Assembly (NCBI GenBank): GCA_963851095.1
Contig: CAWKOX010000006.1
Span: forward strand, 1 to 64,000
Length of the DNA: 64,000 nucleotides
Direction: 5' to 3'
From: Oleispira sp963851095
GTDB taxonomy: Bacteria; Pseudomonadota; Gammaproteobacteria; Pseudomonadales; Oceanobacteraceae
Within the stretch, counting starts at the first letter, position 1; each line of letters begins with the position of its first letter. A program made the position numbers and the translations under genes. Shown here in pieces: positions 1 to 10,195 of the stretch. The notes below the pieces were generated by a model that saw nothing but the letters and a program-made list of their open reading frames with translations, made no database searches and was not told the origin of the DNA.

Positions 1-42
1 ATTCGTGTGAGCACTTAGCCATGATTGGCTGAGAATATCGTT

Positions 43-1581
<1,539 letters not shown>

Positions 1582-1753
1582 AAAATCTTACTCAAAATAA
1601 AAACTAACTTTTATACTCACCTAATTAAAGTAGAGTTCGTGAGTTCTTATCTTGTTTTATGCTTTGATGTTATTAGCAGACCCTAATAAAAGAGAAGGCT
1701 GAATAACTGTCTCGGCTCAATCAAGGTAAGCACCCACACGAATTATCTGAATA

Positions 1754-1769
1754 TGTTTTTAAAGAACGT
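1754..1769 (-). promoter_or_regulatory. boxA-like antitermination element of the rRNA leader
   Basis: Minus strand reads ACGTTCTTTAAAAACA, close to the rRNA boxA family (TGCTCTTTAACA in E. coli, GTTCTTTAAAA in many pseudomonads). It lies about 170 nt upstream of the mature 16S 5' end and downstream of the three promoters, where NusB/NusE loading is expected. The call rests on motif and position only. Confidence 0.6.
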
Positions 1770-1815
1770 TTCCGACTTCAGCTAACCAACTAGGCTTTGC
1801 TCGAAGTGGGCGCAC

Positions 1816-1843
1816 ATTATATATTGTGCGATCTTGAAGTCAA
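1816..1843 (-). promoter_or_regulatory. rRNA promoter, proximal to 16S
   Basis: Minus strand has TTGACT (1838-1843), a 16-bp spacer and a perfect TATAAT (1816-1821), followed by the GC-rich discriminator GTGCGCCC typical of stringently controlled rRNA promoters. It is one of three promoters of the same design in this leader. Confidence 0.8.
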
Positions 1844-1942
1844 GGATTATTTTCATTTAACTTTCAGAGAAAGTAGAAGAAAAACAACATCTTATCTTCA
1901 GTGCTTAAAGTGACTTAAGAAGTCTCTTTAAGCAGGCTGCGT

Positions 1943-1970
1943 ATCTTAATGATCCCAGCCAGAGAGTCAA
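1943..1970 (-). promoter_or_regulatory. rRNA promoter, middle
   Basis: Minus strand has TTGACT (1965-1970), a 16-bp spacer and TAAGAT (1943-1948), followed by ACGCAGCCTGC. Same -35 hexamer and spacer length as the proximal promoter, 127 bp further upstream. Confidence 0.7.
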
Positions 1971-2072
1971 GCGTTTATTTCCAGAAGATTTTCAAAAAAT
2001 CCTTTAAAAACAAGACCTTATCTCAACTCAATCATAACTTCCCGAAGGCCGTTCTGTCTGAGCAGGCGGCGA

Positions 2073-2100
2073 ATAATACGCTTATCCACAGCCCCGTCAA
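2073..2100 (-). promoter_or_regulatory. rRNA promoter, distal
   Basis: Minus strand has TTGACG (2095-2100), a 16-bp spacer and TATTAT (2073-2078), followed by CGCCGCCTGC. It lies 130 bp upstream of the middle promoter and just downstream of the motY stop codon at 2145. The stretch 1582-2144 contains no gene; it is filled by these three promoters and the boxA-like element. Confidence 0.7.
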
Positions 2101-2144
2101 CTGCTTTCTGTAAATAAACGACAAAAGAATGAAATGAATTTAAC

Positions 2145-3080
2145 TTAGTCAGGCACAAATAACAGCTCTTCAGGGATTTCCATATCTTCACGCATTTCTA
2201 GGCGAATGGTAACCCTTCTATTTGTTGCTCGACCTCTAGCGGTATTGTTCGATGCGATCGGATATCTTTGTCCATGAAACCTCAGGGTAATCATATCTGG
2301 ATTAATCCCCTTCTTAATTAAATAGCGCTCAACCGACTCCGCTCTTCTTTTAGACAGTTGTCGGTTATCGTATCTGCGCCCTCTATTATCCGAGTGCCCG
2401 TCTATATATAGAGCAAAGACTCTGGGGTCACGCCCCATGTAAAAGATTATACGATCTAATAGCTCCCCATCTTCCTGACTTATTCCTTCCTTACCATTAC
2501 CGAAATATATTTTATTCCGTGATACCTGTGAGAAATTCACTGGCAGAAGTTGATCGGTGCACTTTAAATAGTTGTAGTAATAGTCTTTAAAATGAACCGC
2601 TGACAAATGGATTTTGATATATTTAGATTCATCATAGTAGGTTCGTCTTGTAACAACGGGCTGCTTCCCTTCTAAAAGAGCATGTAGAAATTGATTACTG
2701 CGCTCTGAGTCCAATTCTAGGTTAGGTTTATCATCAACCAAATCAGCAAACCCCAGATGTTCTGATTTTTTACTGGGATGCCAAGGCGCAGGAGTAATTG
2801 AAATACCCGCTCTACCTGTCTTCATTAGATTTTTACGAGTTTCCAACTGAAATACGATATCTTCACCTGCCTCATGGTAAAATACGGCAGTGCCATACTC
2901 GGGTAGAGTTTGTTCAAATCGACATTCGAAAATAGAGCCTGAGATTTTCCAATCAGTATTCTCAATTCCACTACCGTATTGCAGCGCCATTGACTCCAAT
3001 GAAATAGACAACAGCCCAAGTAAGACAAAGAAAATTGCTACTAACCGAGCTAAAAGAGAACAGAACACATCATTACGCAT
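2145..3080 (-). CDS. motY: MotY, flagellar motor T-ring/stator-assembly protein
   Basis: Exported OmpA-family protein that in Vibrio and Pseudomonas forms the T-ring around the flagellar basal body and helps anchor the stators. An N-terminal signal peptide ends near SLESMA. A MotY-type N-terminal domain follows (SIFECRFEQTLPEYG, AVFYHEAGE), then a C-terminal peptidoglycan-binding OmpA domain (LYIDGHSDNRG, RRAESVERYL, ATNRRVTI). The neighbours pyrC and rnt are the same as in Pseudomonas. A FliA-type promoter lies 49-75 bp upstream. I chose the ATG at 3080; an in-frame TTG at 3098 would add six residues. The gene is far from the main flagellar block, which is usual for motY. Confidence 0.88.
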   Translation of the reverse strand: MRNDVFCSLLARLVAIFFVLLGLLSISLESMALQYGSGIENTDWKISGSIFECRFEQTLPEYGTAVFYHEAGEDIVFQLETRKNLMKTGRAGISITPAPWHPSKKSEHLGFADLVDDKPNLELDSERSNQFLHALLEGKQPVVTRRTYYDESKYIKIHLSAVHFKDYYYNYLKCTDQLLPVNFSQVSRNKIYFGNGKEGISQEDGELLDRIIFYMGRDPRVFALYIDGHSDNRGRRYDNRQLSKRRAESVERYLIKKGINPDMITLRFHGQRYPIASNNTARGRATNRRVTIRLEMREDMEIPEELLFVPD

Positions 3081-3128
3081 AATAAATAAGCATCTCAATT
3101 GATCACTAGAATACTAAAACCTAATAGG

Positions 3129-3155
3129 TTATCGGCCAAAACTTCATTAAGTTAA
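3129..3155 (-). promoter_or_regulatory. sigma-28 (FliA) promoter of motY
   Basis: Minus strand has a perfect -10 element GCCGATAA (3129-3136), exactly 15 bp downstream of TTAA (3152-3155). The FliA consensus is TAAA-N15-GCCGATAA, so only one base differs. The expected start near 3120 leaves a leader of about 40 nt before the motY ATG. A fliA gene is present at 47.7 kb. Confidence 0.78.
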
Positions 3156-3210
3156 GGTAGTTGAGGTACAATACCCCGCATATATTTACAGTTTAGCTAA
3201 GGTTTTATAC

Positions 3211-4248
3211 ATGACACAGCAACTCACCATCACACGTCCTGATGATTGGCACTTACACCTACGCGATGGTGAAGCTTTAAAATACACCGTACCTGCAACG
3301 GCTGCCTATATGGGGCGCGCGATTATTATGCCGAACCTGCAACCTCCCATCATGTATGCTCGCCAAGCATTAGAGTATCGTCAGCGTATTTTGGATCAAC
3401 GTCCTGAAGGCAGCCAGTTTGAACCTTTAATGGTGCTTTACCTTACTGACCGCACCACGCCTGATATGATTCACGCGGCTAAATTAAGCTCAAACATTGT
3501 TGCTGCTAAACTTTACCCTGCAGGCGCAACCACTAATTCTGACTCAGGCGTGACCGATCTAGAGAAGCTTGACCCAGTATTAGAAGCGTTAGCTGAAAAC
3601 GAAATGCCACTGTTGATTCATGGTGAAGTGACACATGACGACATTGATGTTTTTGACCGCGAAAAACGTTTCATTGATGAAGTGATGAAGCCTACCCTAG
3701 CCCGCCATCCAAATCTTAGAGTTGTTTTCGAACACATAACAACTAAAGATGCGGCCGAGTTTGTTGAACAAGCGGGCCCGAATGTCGCCGCAACTATTAC
3801 TGTACAACACCTCGCCTACAATCGTAATCACATGCTAGTCGGCGGTATTAAACCTCACTTCTATTGCTTACCTATTTTAAAACGCAATATTCACCAACAA
3901 AAATTGCAGGAAGTTGCTATTAGTGGCAACCCTAAATTCTTCTTGGGAACCGACTCAGCGCCTCATGCAAAGGGCGCTAAAGAATCTGCTTGTGGTTGTG
4001 CGGGCTGCTTCAGCGCTTTTGCTGCGATTGAACTGTACGCTGAAATTTTTGAAGACTTAGGTGCCTTAGACAAGTTAGAAGGTTTCGCGAGTCACTTTGG
4101 TGCAGATTTCTATAACTTACCTAGAAATACCGATACTATTACTTTAAATAAAAAAGACTGGACCGTACCAAGCGAAATGGCATTCGCGAGTGATGTAATC
4201 GTTCCACTTAAAGCTGGCGAAGTAATTCGCTGGCAAGTTGCTAAATAA
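3211..4248 (+). CDS. pyrC: Dihydroorotase, type II (PyrC)
   Basis: Zinc amidohydrolase of pyrimidine synthesis; it interconverts N-carbamoyl-aspartate and dihydroorotate in the cytoplasm. Metal-site residues are visible: WHLHLRD with His14 and His16, the Lys expected to be carboxylated at 100 (AAKLYPAG), His137 (LIHGEV), His175 (FEHIT) and the catalytic Asp248 (GTDSAPH). The 345-residue length matches E. coli PyrC. AAGG lies about nine bases before the ATG. It is divergent from motY across 130 bp and followed by rnt 51 bp downstream on the same strand. Confidence 0.97.
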   Translation: MTQQLTITRPDDWHLHLRDGEALKYTVPATAAYMGRAIIMPNLQPPIMYARQALEYRQRILDQRPEGSQFEPLMVLYLTDRTTPDMIHAAKLSSNIVAAKLYPAGATTNSDSGVTDLEKLDPVLEALAENEMPLLIHGEVTHDDIDVFDREKRFIDEVMKPTLARHPNLRVVFEHITTKDAAEFVEQAGPNVAATITVQHLAYNRNHMLVGGIKPHFYCLPILKRNIHQQKLQEVAISGNPKFFLGTDSAPHAKGAKESACGCAGCFSAFAAIELYAEIFEDLGALDKLEGFASHFGADFYNLPRNTDTITLNKKDWTVPSEMAFASDVIVPLKAGEVIRWQVAK

Positions 4249-4299
4249 CATAAGATTTAAATAGTCAATCGTGCGAACAATCGCTTAAGGAATTACTCA

Positions 4300-4977
4300 G
4301 TGGCTGAGAAAAAAGAAAAAACACTAATGGCACAACGCTTCCGCGGATTTTTACCTGTGGTCGTCGACGTTGAAACCGGTGGCTTTAACTGCAAGACCGA
4401 TGCTTTATTAGAAATAGCCATGGTTACACTTCGCATGGACGAGAGCGGTTGGCTTTATCCACACGAAGCCATCGATGCCAATGTAATTCCTTTTGAAGGT
4501 GCCAACCTTGAAAAAGAAGCCTTAGACTTTACTGGCATTGATCCTTTTGACCCTTCTCGTGAAGCCATAGGCGAAGAAGAAGCAATGACTAAAATGCTTC
4601 AGTTTGTACGTAAAGAAGTAAAATCCACAGGTTGTAACCGTGCGATTTTAGTAGGTCATAATGCACACTTCGATCACGGTTTCTTAAAAGAAGCGATTGA
4701 GCGCACCGAAATAAAACGCGACCCATTTCACCCCTTCTCAAGCTTCGACACCGCCAGTTTAAGTGCATTGTCACTTGGGCATACAGTATTGGCTAAGTCT
4801 TGCATGCTTGCAGACATTGATTTTGATAACAAAGAAGCACACTCAGCAGCCTACGATACTTGGAAAACAGCAGAATTATTTTGCTACATTGTAAATCGCT
4901 GGAAAGAACTTGGCGGCTGGCCGCTTAAAGAAATTTCCGACGGTCCAGAAGAAAGTTTCGCCGACATGTTCAAATGA
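4300..4977 (+). CDS. rnt: Ribonuclease T
   Basis: DEDD-family 3'-5' exonuclease that trims the 3' ends of tRNAs and other stable RNAs and removes the tRNA CCA end in turnover. The catalytic acids are seen as VVDVETGG (Asp23, Glu25), HNAHFDHGFL (Asp125) and HSAAYDTWKT (His181, Asp186). The 225-residue length is typical. The start is GTG at 4300, supported by AAGGA nine bases upstream; an internal ATG at codon 10 has no comparable site. It probably shares a transcript with pyrC. Its terminator lies inside the end of the convergent downstream gene. Confidence 0.96.
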   Translation: MAEKKEKTLMAQRFRGFLPVVVDVETGGFNCKTDALLEIAMVTLRMDESGWLYPHEAIDANVIPFEGANLEKEALDFTGIDPFDPSREAIGEEEAMTKMLQFVRKEVKSTGCNRAILVGHNAHFDHGFLKEAIERTEIKRDPFHPFSSFDTASLSALSLGHTVLAKSCMLADIDFDNKEAHSAAYDTWKTAELFCYIVNRWKELGGWPLKEISDGPEESFADMFK

Positions 4978-5037
4978 TTTGATTGAATGCGAACAGTTTA
5001 GCGCAATTGAACTGAGCACCGATCAAGTTCAATAAAA

Positions 5038-5595
5038 TTAAAGCAGCTCGATAACCTCGAGCTGCTTTTTTTTGTGACCAAGCTCAAGCACAATTTCGTC
5101 TCCTAGATAACCGCCCAATAATTTTTCGGCTAAAGGCGCTTTTGCCGTTATTGTTCGCACCTCAATGTCATTTAGGCTATCACGATGCAAACTATCACAA
5201 TTAAGACCAAGTACATTCAAACTTAACACCTGGCCACCTGCAACGGGAAGCAGCCAAAACCATTGTGACGAAGCCGCTAGAGAATCGTCTTCTAACTCCT
5301 GTATACAAACCAAAGCTCCAACCGTAATTCGACTTTTCTCACTGTAATCTAAAAACTCAAAATGATTTAACAACATGATCTGACGCTGAAGATCGGCAAT
5401 TCGTTCAGACTGCCCATGTGCTAAATACGCTGCTTCTAACGCCAACGTATCGTATTGATTTTCGGGCTTACTCTGCTCATGCGAAGCCAAGGCGTGCGCT
5501 TCATTTACTGCATTAAGCGTCGCATCAATTTCTTGCTGCAGATGTGTAATAAGCTGAGTTAATAAATCTTTTTTATTCACAATGGGTTTATTCAA
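5038..5595 (-). CDS. GreA/GreB-family transcription elongation factor-like protein
   Basis: Probable RNA-polymerase secondary-channel protein. The N-terminal half is a long helix-rich region carrying the family signature ENQYDTLALEAAYLAHGQ (residues about 46-63), as in GreA/B-related coiled coils. The C-terminal half has the Gre-type fold region (VGALVCIQ, FWLLPVAGG, SPL-like APLAEKLLGGYLGDEI). The acidic cleavage-tip residues of true GreA/GreB are not evident, so it may compete with Gre factors rather than stimulate cleavage (inference). The start is uncertain: TTG at 5595 or GTG at 5580, neither with a clear ribosome site. The 3' end overlaps the rnt terminator. Confidence 0.75.
   Translation of the reverse strand: MNKPIVNKKDLLTQLITHLQQEIDATLNAVNEAHALASHEQSKPENQYDTLALEAAYLAHGQSERIADLQRQIMLLNHFEFLDYSEKSRITVGALVCIQELEDDSLAASSQWFWLLPVAGGQVLSLNVLGLNCDSLHRDSLNDIEVRTITAKAPLAEKLLGGYLGDEIVLELGHKKKQLEVIELL
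5041..5073 (+). terminator. Intrinsic terminator of rnt, inside the opposing gene
   Basis: AAGCAGCTCGA (5041-5051), a five-base loop and TCGAGCTGCTT (5057-5067) form a perfect 11-bp stem that runs into eight T on the plus strand (5066-5073). The hairpin overlaps the last codons of the convergent GreA/B-like gene; the T-run is read on the other strand as its Lys-Lys-Lys codons. Confidence 0.85.
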
Positions 5596-5657
5596 GAGAG
5601 AGGTTTTCCGCTATATTGACGGCATTAAAGAACTGATTATAGATTAGGACGATATTC

Positions 5658-6482
5658 ATGAGCTATGTTTTTTGCCAAACGGTCAAAATAGATCAACTGG
5701 AGGCTATCAAAGTAGAGCATCCATTATTCAGTGCCACTCTATTATTACAAGGTGCTCAACTGATTGAATTTACGCCCAACAGCCGTCCTAACGATGACAA
5801 ACACCAGAAGAATTTACTCTGGCTCAGCGATAGCGTTGAATACAAGCAAGGTAAGCCATTACGCGGAGGAATTCCAATTTGCTGGCCTTGGTTTGGGAAC
5901 CTAGATAAAAATCCAAACGTTGTTCAAAATCAGGTTAAGTCAGAAGCTCCAGCTGGTGCTCATGGTTTCGTACGTTCAATCCCTTGGCAAATACATTCTA
6001 TTATAGAAAATTGTGAATGCATTGAGATCATACTAGAACTGACCGATACTCCAGAAAGTAAAAAGTTATGGCCCTACGAGTTTAACTTAAAAGCACGCTT
6101 TGTCTTCTCGAAAACCCTCAAGCTTGAACTGATTACTACCAATACGGGAACAGAAAGCTTTGCTATAAGCCAAGCACTTCACACTTATCTGCCAACAAGC
6201 GACATAACTAAAACCTATATCCATAATGCGCACTCAAGTCTTTATATCGATGCTCTAGACAACTGGAAAGAAAAGAAACAGGTAGGCAGAATTGGTTTTA
6301 ATGAAGAGACCGATCGTTTGTATTTTTTTACTAAAAACGACAAGGAAAATTCTGAATATCAATTACGAGTAGAGTCGCCAAACCTACAATTTATCTTAAA
6401 TAATTTTAATAGCCAAAGCGCCGTTATTTGGAATCCTTGGATTGATAAAAGTAAGCGGTTAAGCCAGTTCAGTCCAGACTGA
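5658..6482 (+). CDS. D-hexose-6-phosphate mutarotase (YeaD-like)
   Basis: Aldose-1-epimerase-fold enzyme that interconverts anomers of glucose-6-phosphate and related sugar phosphates. Family landmarks are LLWLSDSVEY, KPLRGGIPICWPWFG, GAHGFVRSIPWQ and the catalytic-region ALHTYL, with WNPW near the C-terminus. The 274-residue length is normal. AGGA lies about ten bases before the ATG. It is divergent from the Gre-like gene, with 62 bp between starts. It stands alone, with a terminator-like hairpin 140 bp downstream. Confidence 0.88.
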   Translation: MSYVFCQTVKIDQLEAIKVEHPLFSATLLLQGAQLIEFTPNSRPNDDKHQKNLLWLSDSVEYKQGKPLRGGIPICWPWFGNLDKNPNVVQNQVKSEAPAGAHGFVRSIPWQIHSIIENCECIEIILELTDTPESKKLWPYEFNLKARFVFSKTLKLELITTNTGTESFAISQALHTYLPTSDITKTYIHNAHSSLYIDALDNWKEKKQVGRIGFNEETDRLYFFTKNDKENSEYQLRVESPNLQFILNNFNSQSAVIWNPWIDKSKRLSQFSPD

Positions 6483-6588
6483 TTTTAACAAGATGTATTG
6501 CATCGAAACAGCAAACGTTATGTCAGATCACAAAATTGTAGAACCCAAACAACAGCAACGCTTAAGCTTCGAACTTAGCGAGCTTTAA

Positions 6589-6618
6589 TTAAGTGCAGCT
6601 TCATTAAGTACAGCTTCA
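6589..6618. repeat. Two tandem 15-bp units
   Basis: TTAAGTGCAGCTTCA (6589-6603) is followed directly by TTAAGTACAGCTTCA (6604-6618), one mismatch. It lies between the mutarotase stop and a hairpin at 6622, in a non-coding gap. Confidence 0.8.
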
Positions 6619-6621
6619 TTT

Positions 6622-6644
6622 AGGGCGCTTTAGCTAAGCGCCCT
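6622..6644 (+). terminator. Terminator-like hairpin after the mutarotase gene
   Basis: AGGGCGCTT (6622-6630), five-base loop, AAGCGCCCT (6636-6644): a perfect 9-bp GC-rich stem followed by GTTTAATATT. The T-run is short, so it is a moderate candidate. It lies between convergent genes and could serve either strand. Confidence 0.6.
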
Positions 6645-6704
6645 GTTTAATATTACGAGAACTAGAGTAGCTTAGCGCATACACTTTTCTGGCTGACTAA
6701 AAAC

Positions 6705-6736
6705 CTGACTGTCTAAAAACCTGACTGTCTAAAAAC
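6705..6736. repeat. Two tandem 16-bp units at the LysR gene end
   Basis: CTGACTGTCTAAAAAC occurs at 6705-6720 and 6721-6736, preceded by a shortened copy (CTGACTAAAAAC) at 6693-6704. The last copy touches the stop codon of the LysR gene. It looks like slippage expansion. Confidence 0.85.
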
Positions 6737-7704
6737 TAAGTTAGTAACGTTGAAGAAACCAACGTATTGGAGCAAGTCTGCGCTACATCAACAATCAAAC
6801 GGCGTAACCATTTATGCGCTTGATGATGCTGAACCAATGGCGACCAAGCCATTTTCAACTCAAAAGGAGGCACATCAAAAGGCGTTTCCTTAACATGTAA
6901 GCCTGACGATTCAGCCTGCATTTCAGCCACTTTTCTGGGTAATGTTGCGACCAAATCATTATTCAAAGCTAACAAAGCTGGCATTTGATAGTGACGGGTA
7001 AATACAGAGATTTGTCGCTTATGACCTAGCTTACTTAACGCATTATCAACCCAACCTAAACGAATGATTTTTTCCGGGTCAATCCCTACTCCAGCACCCA
7101 TACCTGTTTTACTCACCCAAATGTGCATACTATCGAGATACGCTTCTAAATCGAATAAACCAACATGTGGATGATCAGGATTTACCAAACAAACAAAGTC
7201 ATCTTCCCATAGGGTCATTTGGTGGAACGACTGCGGCATTTCGTCAAAACGGTTAATAGCCATATCAACCCTACCCGCTTCGACATCTTTAAAGGTTACG
7301 TCTGAAGGCGTTAAAACATCCAAGATCACACTTGGCGCTTCTTCACGCAGACGCTTCACCAACTCAGGGATCAGAGTCGACTCAGCATAATCACTGACCA
7401 TTATGCGAAATACGCGATGGCTAGAACTGGCATCAAACTCACCTTGAGTTTGCAATGCAGCTTCTAATTCATTTAAGGCTTTTCGAATGAGTGGCTGTAA
7501 TTCGAGCGCACGCTCGGTCGGCGTCATACCTTCACTGGTACGAACTAATAGAGGATCATTAAACAAGTCGCGTAAGCGTTTTAGACCGTTACTCATGGCA
7601 GGTTGAGTAATACCAAGTTGCTGGGCCGCTTTAGTAACACTTCCTTCACGCAAAAGAACATCTAGGTAAACCATTAAATTAAGGTCAACGCGATCAATAT
7701 TCAT
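6736..7704 (-). CDS. LysR-family transcriptional regulator
   Basis: DNA-binding regulator. The winged helix-turn-helix is at residues about 5-65 (GSVTKAAQQLGITQPAMSNGLKRLRDLF, PLLVRTSEGMTPT). A substrate-binding domain covers the rest (VFRIMVSDYAESTLIPELV). The N-terminal pattern DLNLMVYLDVLLREGSVT resembles the NodD/NahR/LinR branch, many of which respond to aromatic or plant compounds, but no inducer can be read from this sequence. AGGA lies seven bases before the ATG. It follows the TonB receptor gene on the same strand but is separated from it by a strong terminator, so it is probably expressed separately. Confidence 0.9.
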   Translation of the reverse strand: MNIDRVDLNLMVYLDVLLREGSVTKAAQQLGITQPAMSNGLKRLRDLFNDPLLVRTSEGMTPTERALELQPLIRKALNELEAALQTQGEFDASSSHRVFRIMVSDYAESTLIPELVKRLREEAPSVILDVLTPSDVTFKDVEAGRVDMAINRFDEMPQSFHQMTLWEDDFVCLVNPDHPHVGLFDLEAYLDSMHIWVSKTGMGAGVGIDPEKIIRLGWVDNALSKLGHKRQISVFTRHYQMPALLALNNDLVATLPRKVAEMQAESSGLHVKETPFDVPPFELKMAWSPLVQHHQAHKWLRRLIVDVAQTCSNTLVSSTLLT

Positions 7705-7790
7705 ATAAGTCCTGCAAGTGAAAACATTTATTTGATGAATGCAGTTAGTTTAACCTATACCTTCAAGAAATAGTAATCCAAAAACAAAAA

Positions 7791-7821
7791 AGCCCAATCC
7801 CTTTGATAGAGGGATTGGGCT
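7791..7821 (-). terminator. Strong intrinsic terminator of the TonB receptor gene
   Basis: A perfect 12-bp stem, AGCCCAATCCCT (7791-7802) with AGGGATTGGGCT (7810-7821), seven-base loop. On the minus strand it is followed by TTTTTTGTTTTTGG. It lies 20 bp past the stop of the receptor gene. Confidence 0.9.
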
Positions 7822-7840
7822 ATTTAGAAAAGTATGTCGC

Positions 7841-10056
7841 TTAGAATTTGTACTTCATACCAAAATTCACAGATTGTGGTTTACCTGGACGATACCCATA
7901 AGGCTGCGAGGCAACTACATACTCATTAGCTAAAACGTTATCTACTGTGGAATATAGCTGAAGCGCAGGTATAACTTGATAACTTGCTGAAATATCGACA
8001 ACGACATACGCGTCAATAATTTCATTTTCTGCAATAGTTCCTTGCCCTGGAGTATCCCGCATTTCACTCTGATATAATGCCGAAAGATTGGCCTTCCATG
8101 CATTTTTCTGCAATCCAACTTGAAAATTTAAGCGATGATTAGGCACATAAGCAAGCTCATCTCCCGATACGACATCTTGACCTGCGTTGCCAAATGCACC
8201 ATTACCATCAGTAAAGTTAGTTGCAAACTCAGCCTGAGTATAGGTATAACTGATACTCGCTGGAAAAACATATCCGGAAATTTCAGGAGACAGCTGCCAC
8301 CCAGCCTCAAGCCCATAAACCAATGCGCTTCCCGCATTAGTTTGACTATCAAGAGCCTGACCACTACAACCATTACTAAAACTACAGGTACTGGTTAACT
8401 GGCTGTAATCATTTAAGAAACCAATAACTTCACCGCGGCCATATTGTGTAGAAGGTGCATCAAGACGCAAGCCTAGCTCATAATTAATACTTTGCTCTGG
8501 TTTAACGTTACCCTCTTGACCTGGCGGGGTCGCAGAGTAACCCTGATGTACACCAGCCAAAAAGCCGATATTTTGATTCAACTGCGAATAAATCCCTACA
8601 CCTGGCAATAATACTGACTCATCAGACTCCTTCTTTTCAACAAAACTGCCGTCTAAATTATCATAGGTTGTTTCACTCCCACGAATTTGCTCACTTCTTA
8701 AACCAAGCGTAACGGTCGTTTCATCAAGCTTAATCTCATCTTTGACGTAGACAGCCAACGCCTGGGCGCTGCCTTTATTCCGTGAAATTGTATATAAATT
8801 CCCTTGTGCAACGTGATCACCATTGCGCATATCATATAATTGCTCAGTATGATGACGAATGATTTGATCCTGGTGGTAACGCAATCCAACCTCCAAAGAA
8901 TGCTCAAACGACCCCAGCGTCAACAAATAATTTCCGCGAGTTTGAATACCTTGAGAGATGTATTCACGACCGTTATTGCCAATTTTAATCTGCTCAGCTG
9001 AAGTGCTTGAATCTCGCTCTCCAGTCAATACCTTATAAAAATCGGGGTTATTACCATCGTTAGGATTCTTTAATACATCCTGAATACTGGTTGTATTCGT
9101 ATTAAAACCGTTGACCTTAAACCAGTCTCTATTGTATGTATTTCTATACACATCAGAGTGAAGTACAAAGCCATTAGAAAATTCCAAGGTATGGCTCAAC
9201 TGAATTTGGCCATGATTCCATTTCATGTTGTCGAGCTTAGTTGCTGCATAACGACGATTATACTTCTTATCCAAATCATCGCGAGTCAGGCCTAAATACG
9301 TTTCATCAGACTGCTCATCGGCATAACCTAATTTTAATTGAAATAAATGACTAACCTCACCGTTTAGCTGCCAACTGGTTTTTAAACTGGCATCATTACG
9401 CTCAAAACCCGTTTCCTTATCGGCATTATCGATTTCTTTAAACCCATCTGTAGAAACATTCAACCCTTCTATCACATAACCAAAATCACCTACTTGCTGG
9501 CCATAATAAGCGTTATAACGTTGGAAGTTATATTGCCCATATTGAACATCCAGCTCGCCCTCAGCTTCATAAGGGATTGATCGACTAACAAGATTAATGG
9601 CTCCGCCAATCGTGGCAGGTCCATATTGTGTTGTTGCTGGACCTTTGAATACTTCAACCGCACTCATTCTAGATACATTAGGAAAATAATACGCAGCTGG
9701 TGCAGAATAAGGAGCGGGGCCAGAGAGCACACCATCTTCCATTAATGTTACTTTCTTACTGCGTTCAGGAGACGTGCCACGCAAGCCAATATTAGGTCGC
9801 AGCCCATAGCCATCTTCCTCTTGCAGATTCACACCAGGTACCGAATTTAATACGCGATGAATATCGGTATATTCAAAGGTACTAAGTGCTTCTTCATCTA
9901 TGAGGGTTGCCGAGCCAGGTAGAGTACGAATATCGCTCTCCCCCCCGTAATATAGACCGCATCAAGCTCTAGTTGATTCGTTTCATTATCAACTGATACC
10001 GCGTTAGCTGAGAATGAAACTACCAAACTAAATGTAATAGAAACTATCTTAAACAC
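7841..10056 (-). pseudogene. FecA-like TonB-dependent receptor, frameshifted at a G7 tract
   Basis: Outer-membrane TonB-dependent receptor, probably for a ferric siderophore or citrate-like chelate. A GTG start at 10056 (GGAG seven bases upstream) opens a signal peptide (FKIVSITFSLVVSFSANA) and the first residues of the mature protein, ending ...DAVYITGG. A run of seven G (plus-strand C, 9940-9946) then shifts the frame. The rest continues in another frame as ESDIRTLPGSATLIDEE and an intact plug and barrel (RPNIGLRGTSPERSKK, GPATIGGAINLVSR, C-terminal NFGMKYKF). One extra G restores a single frame of about 740 codons. The downstream frame alone has only a GTG at 9832 and no signal peptide. 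It may be a real defect, a phase-variable tract or a sequencing error. Confidence 0.88.
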
Positions 10057-10195
10057 TGTCTAACTCCATGAGTTAACATTAGATTTGAAAGGCCGTTATT
10101 AAAACATAAATGAGACTCAATATTAATCGCTAATAAGATACAATAACATGACCTGAGTAGTGCCTCCGGCAACAAACCAGCGTAAAATATAGACT

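Noticed and set aside
6520..6588. 22-codon frame after the mutarotase gene (starts MSDHKIVEP)
   Set aside because: No ribosome site, very short, no recognisable product and flanked by repeats.
10057..10195. Possible Fur sites between the TonB receptor and hydroxylase genes (AATGAGACTCAATATT, ATAAGATACAATAACAT)
   Set aside because: Only about 8-11 of 18 consensus positions match in any register, too weak to call, although iron control is expected there.
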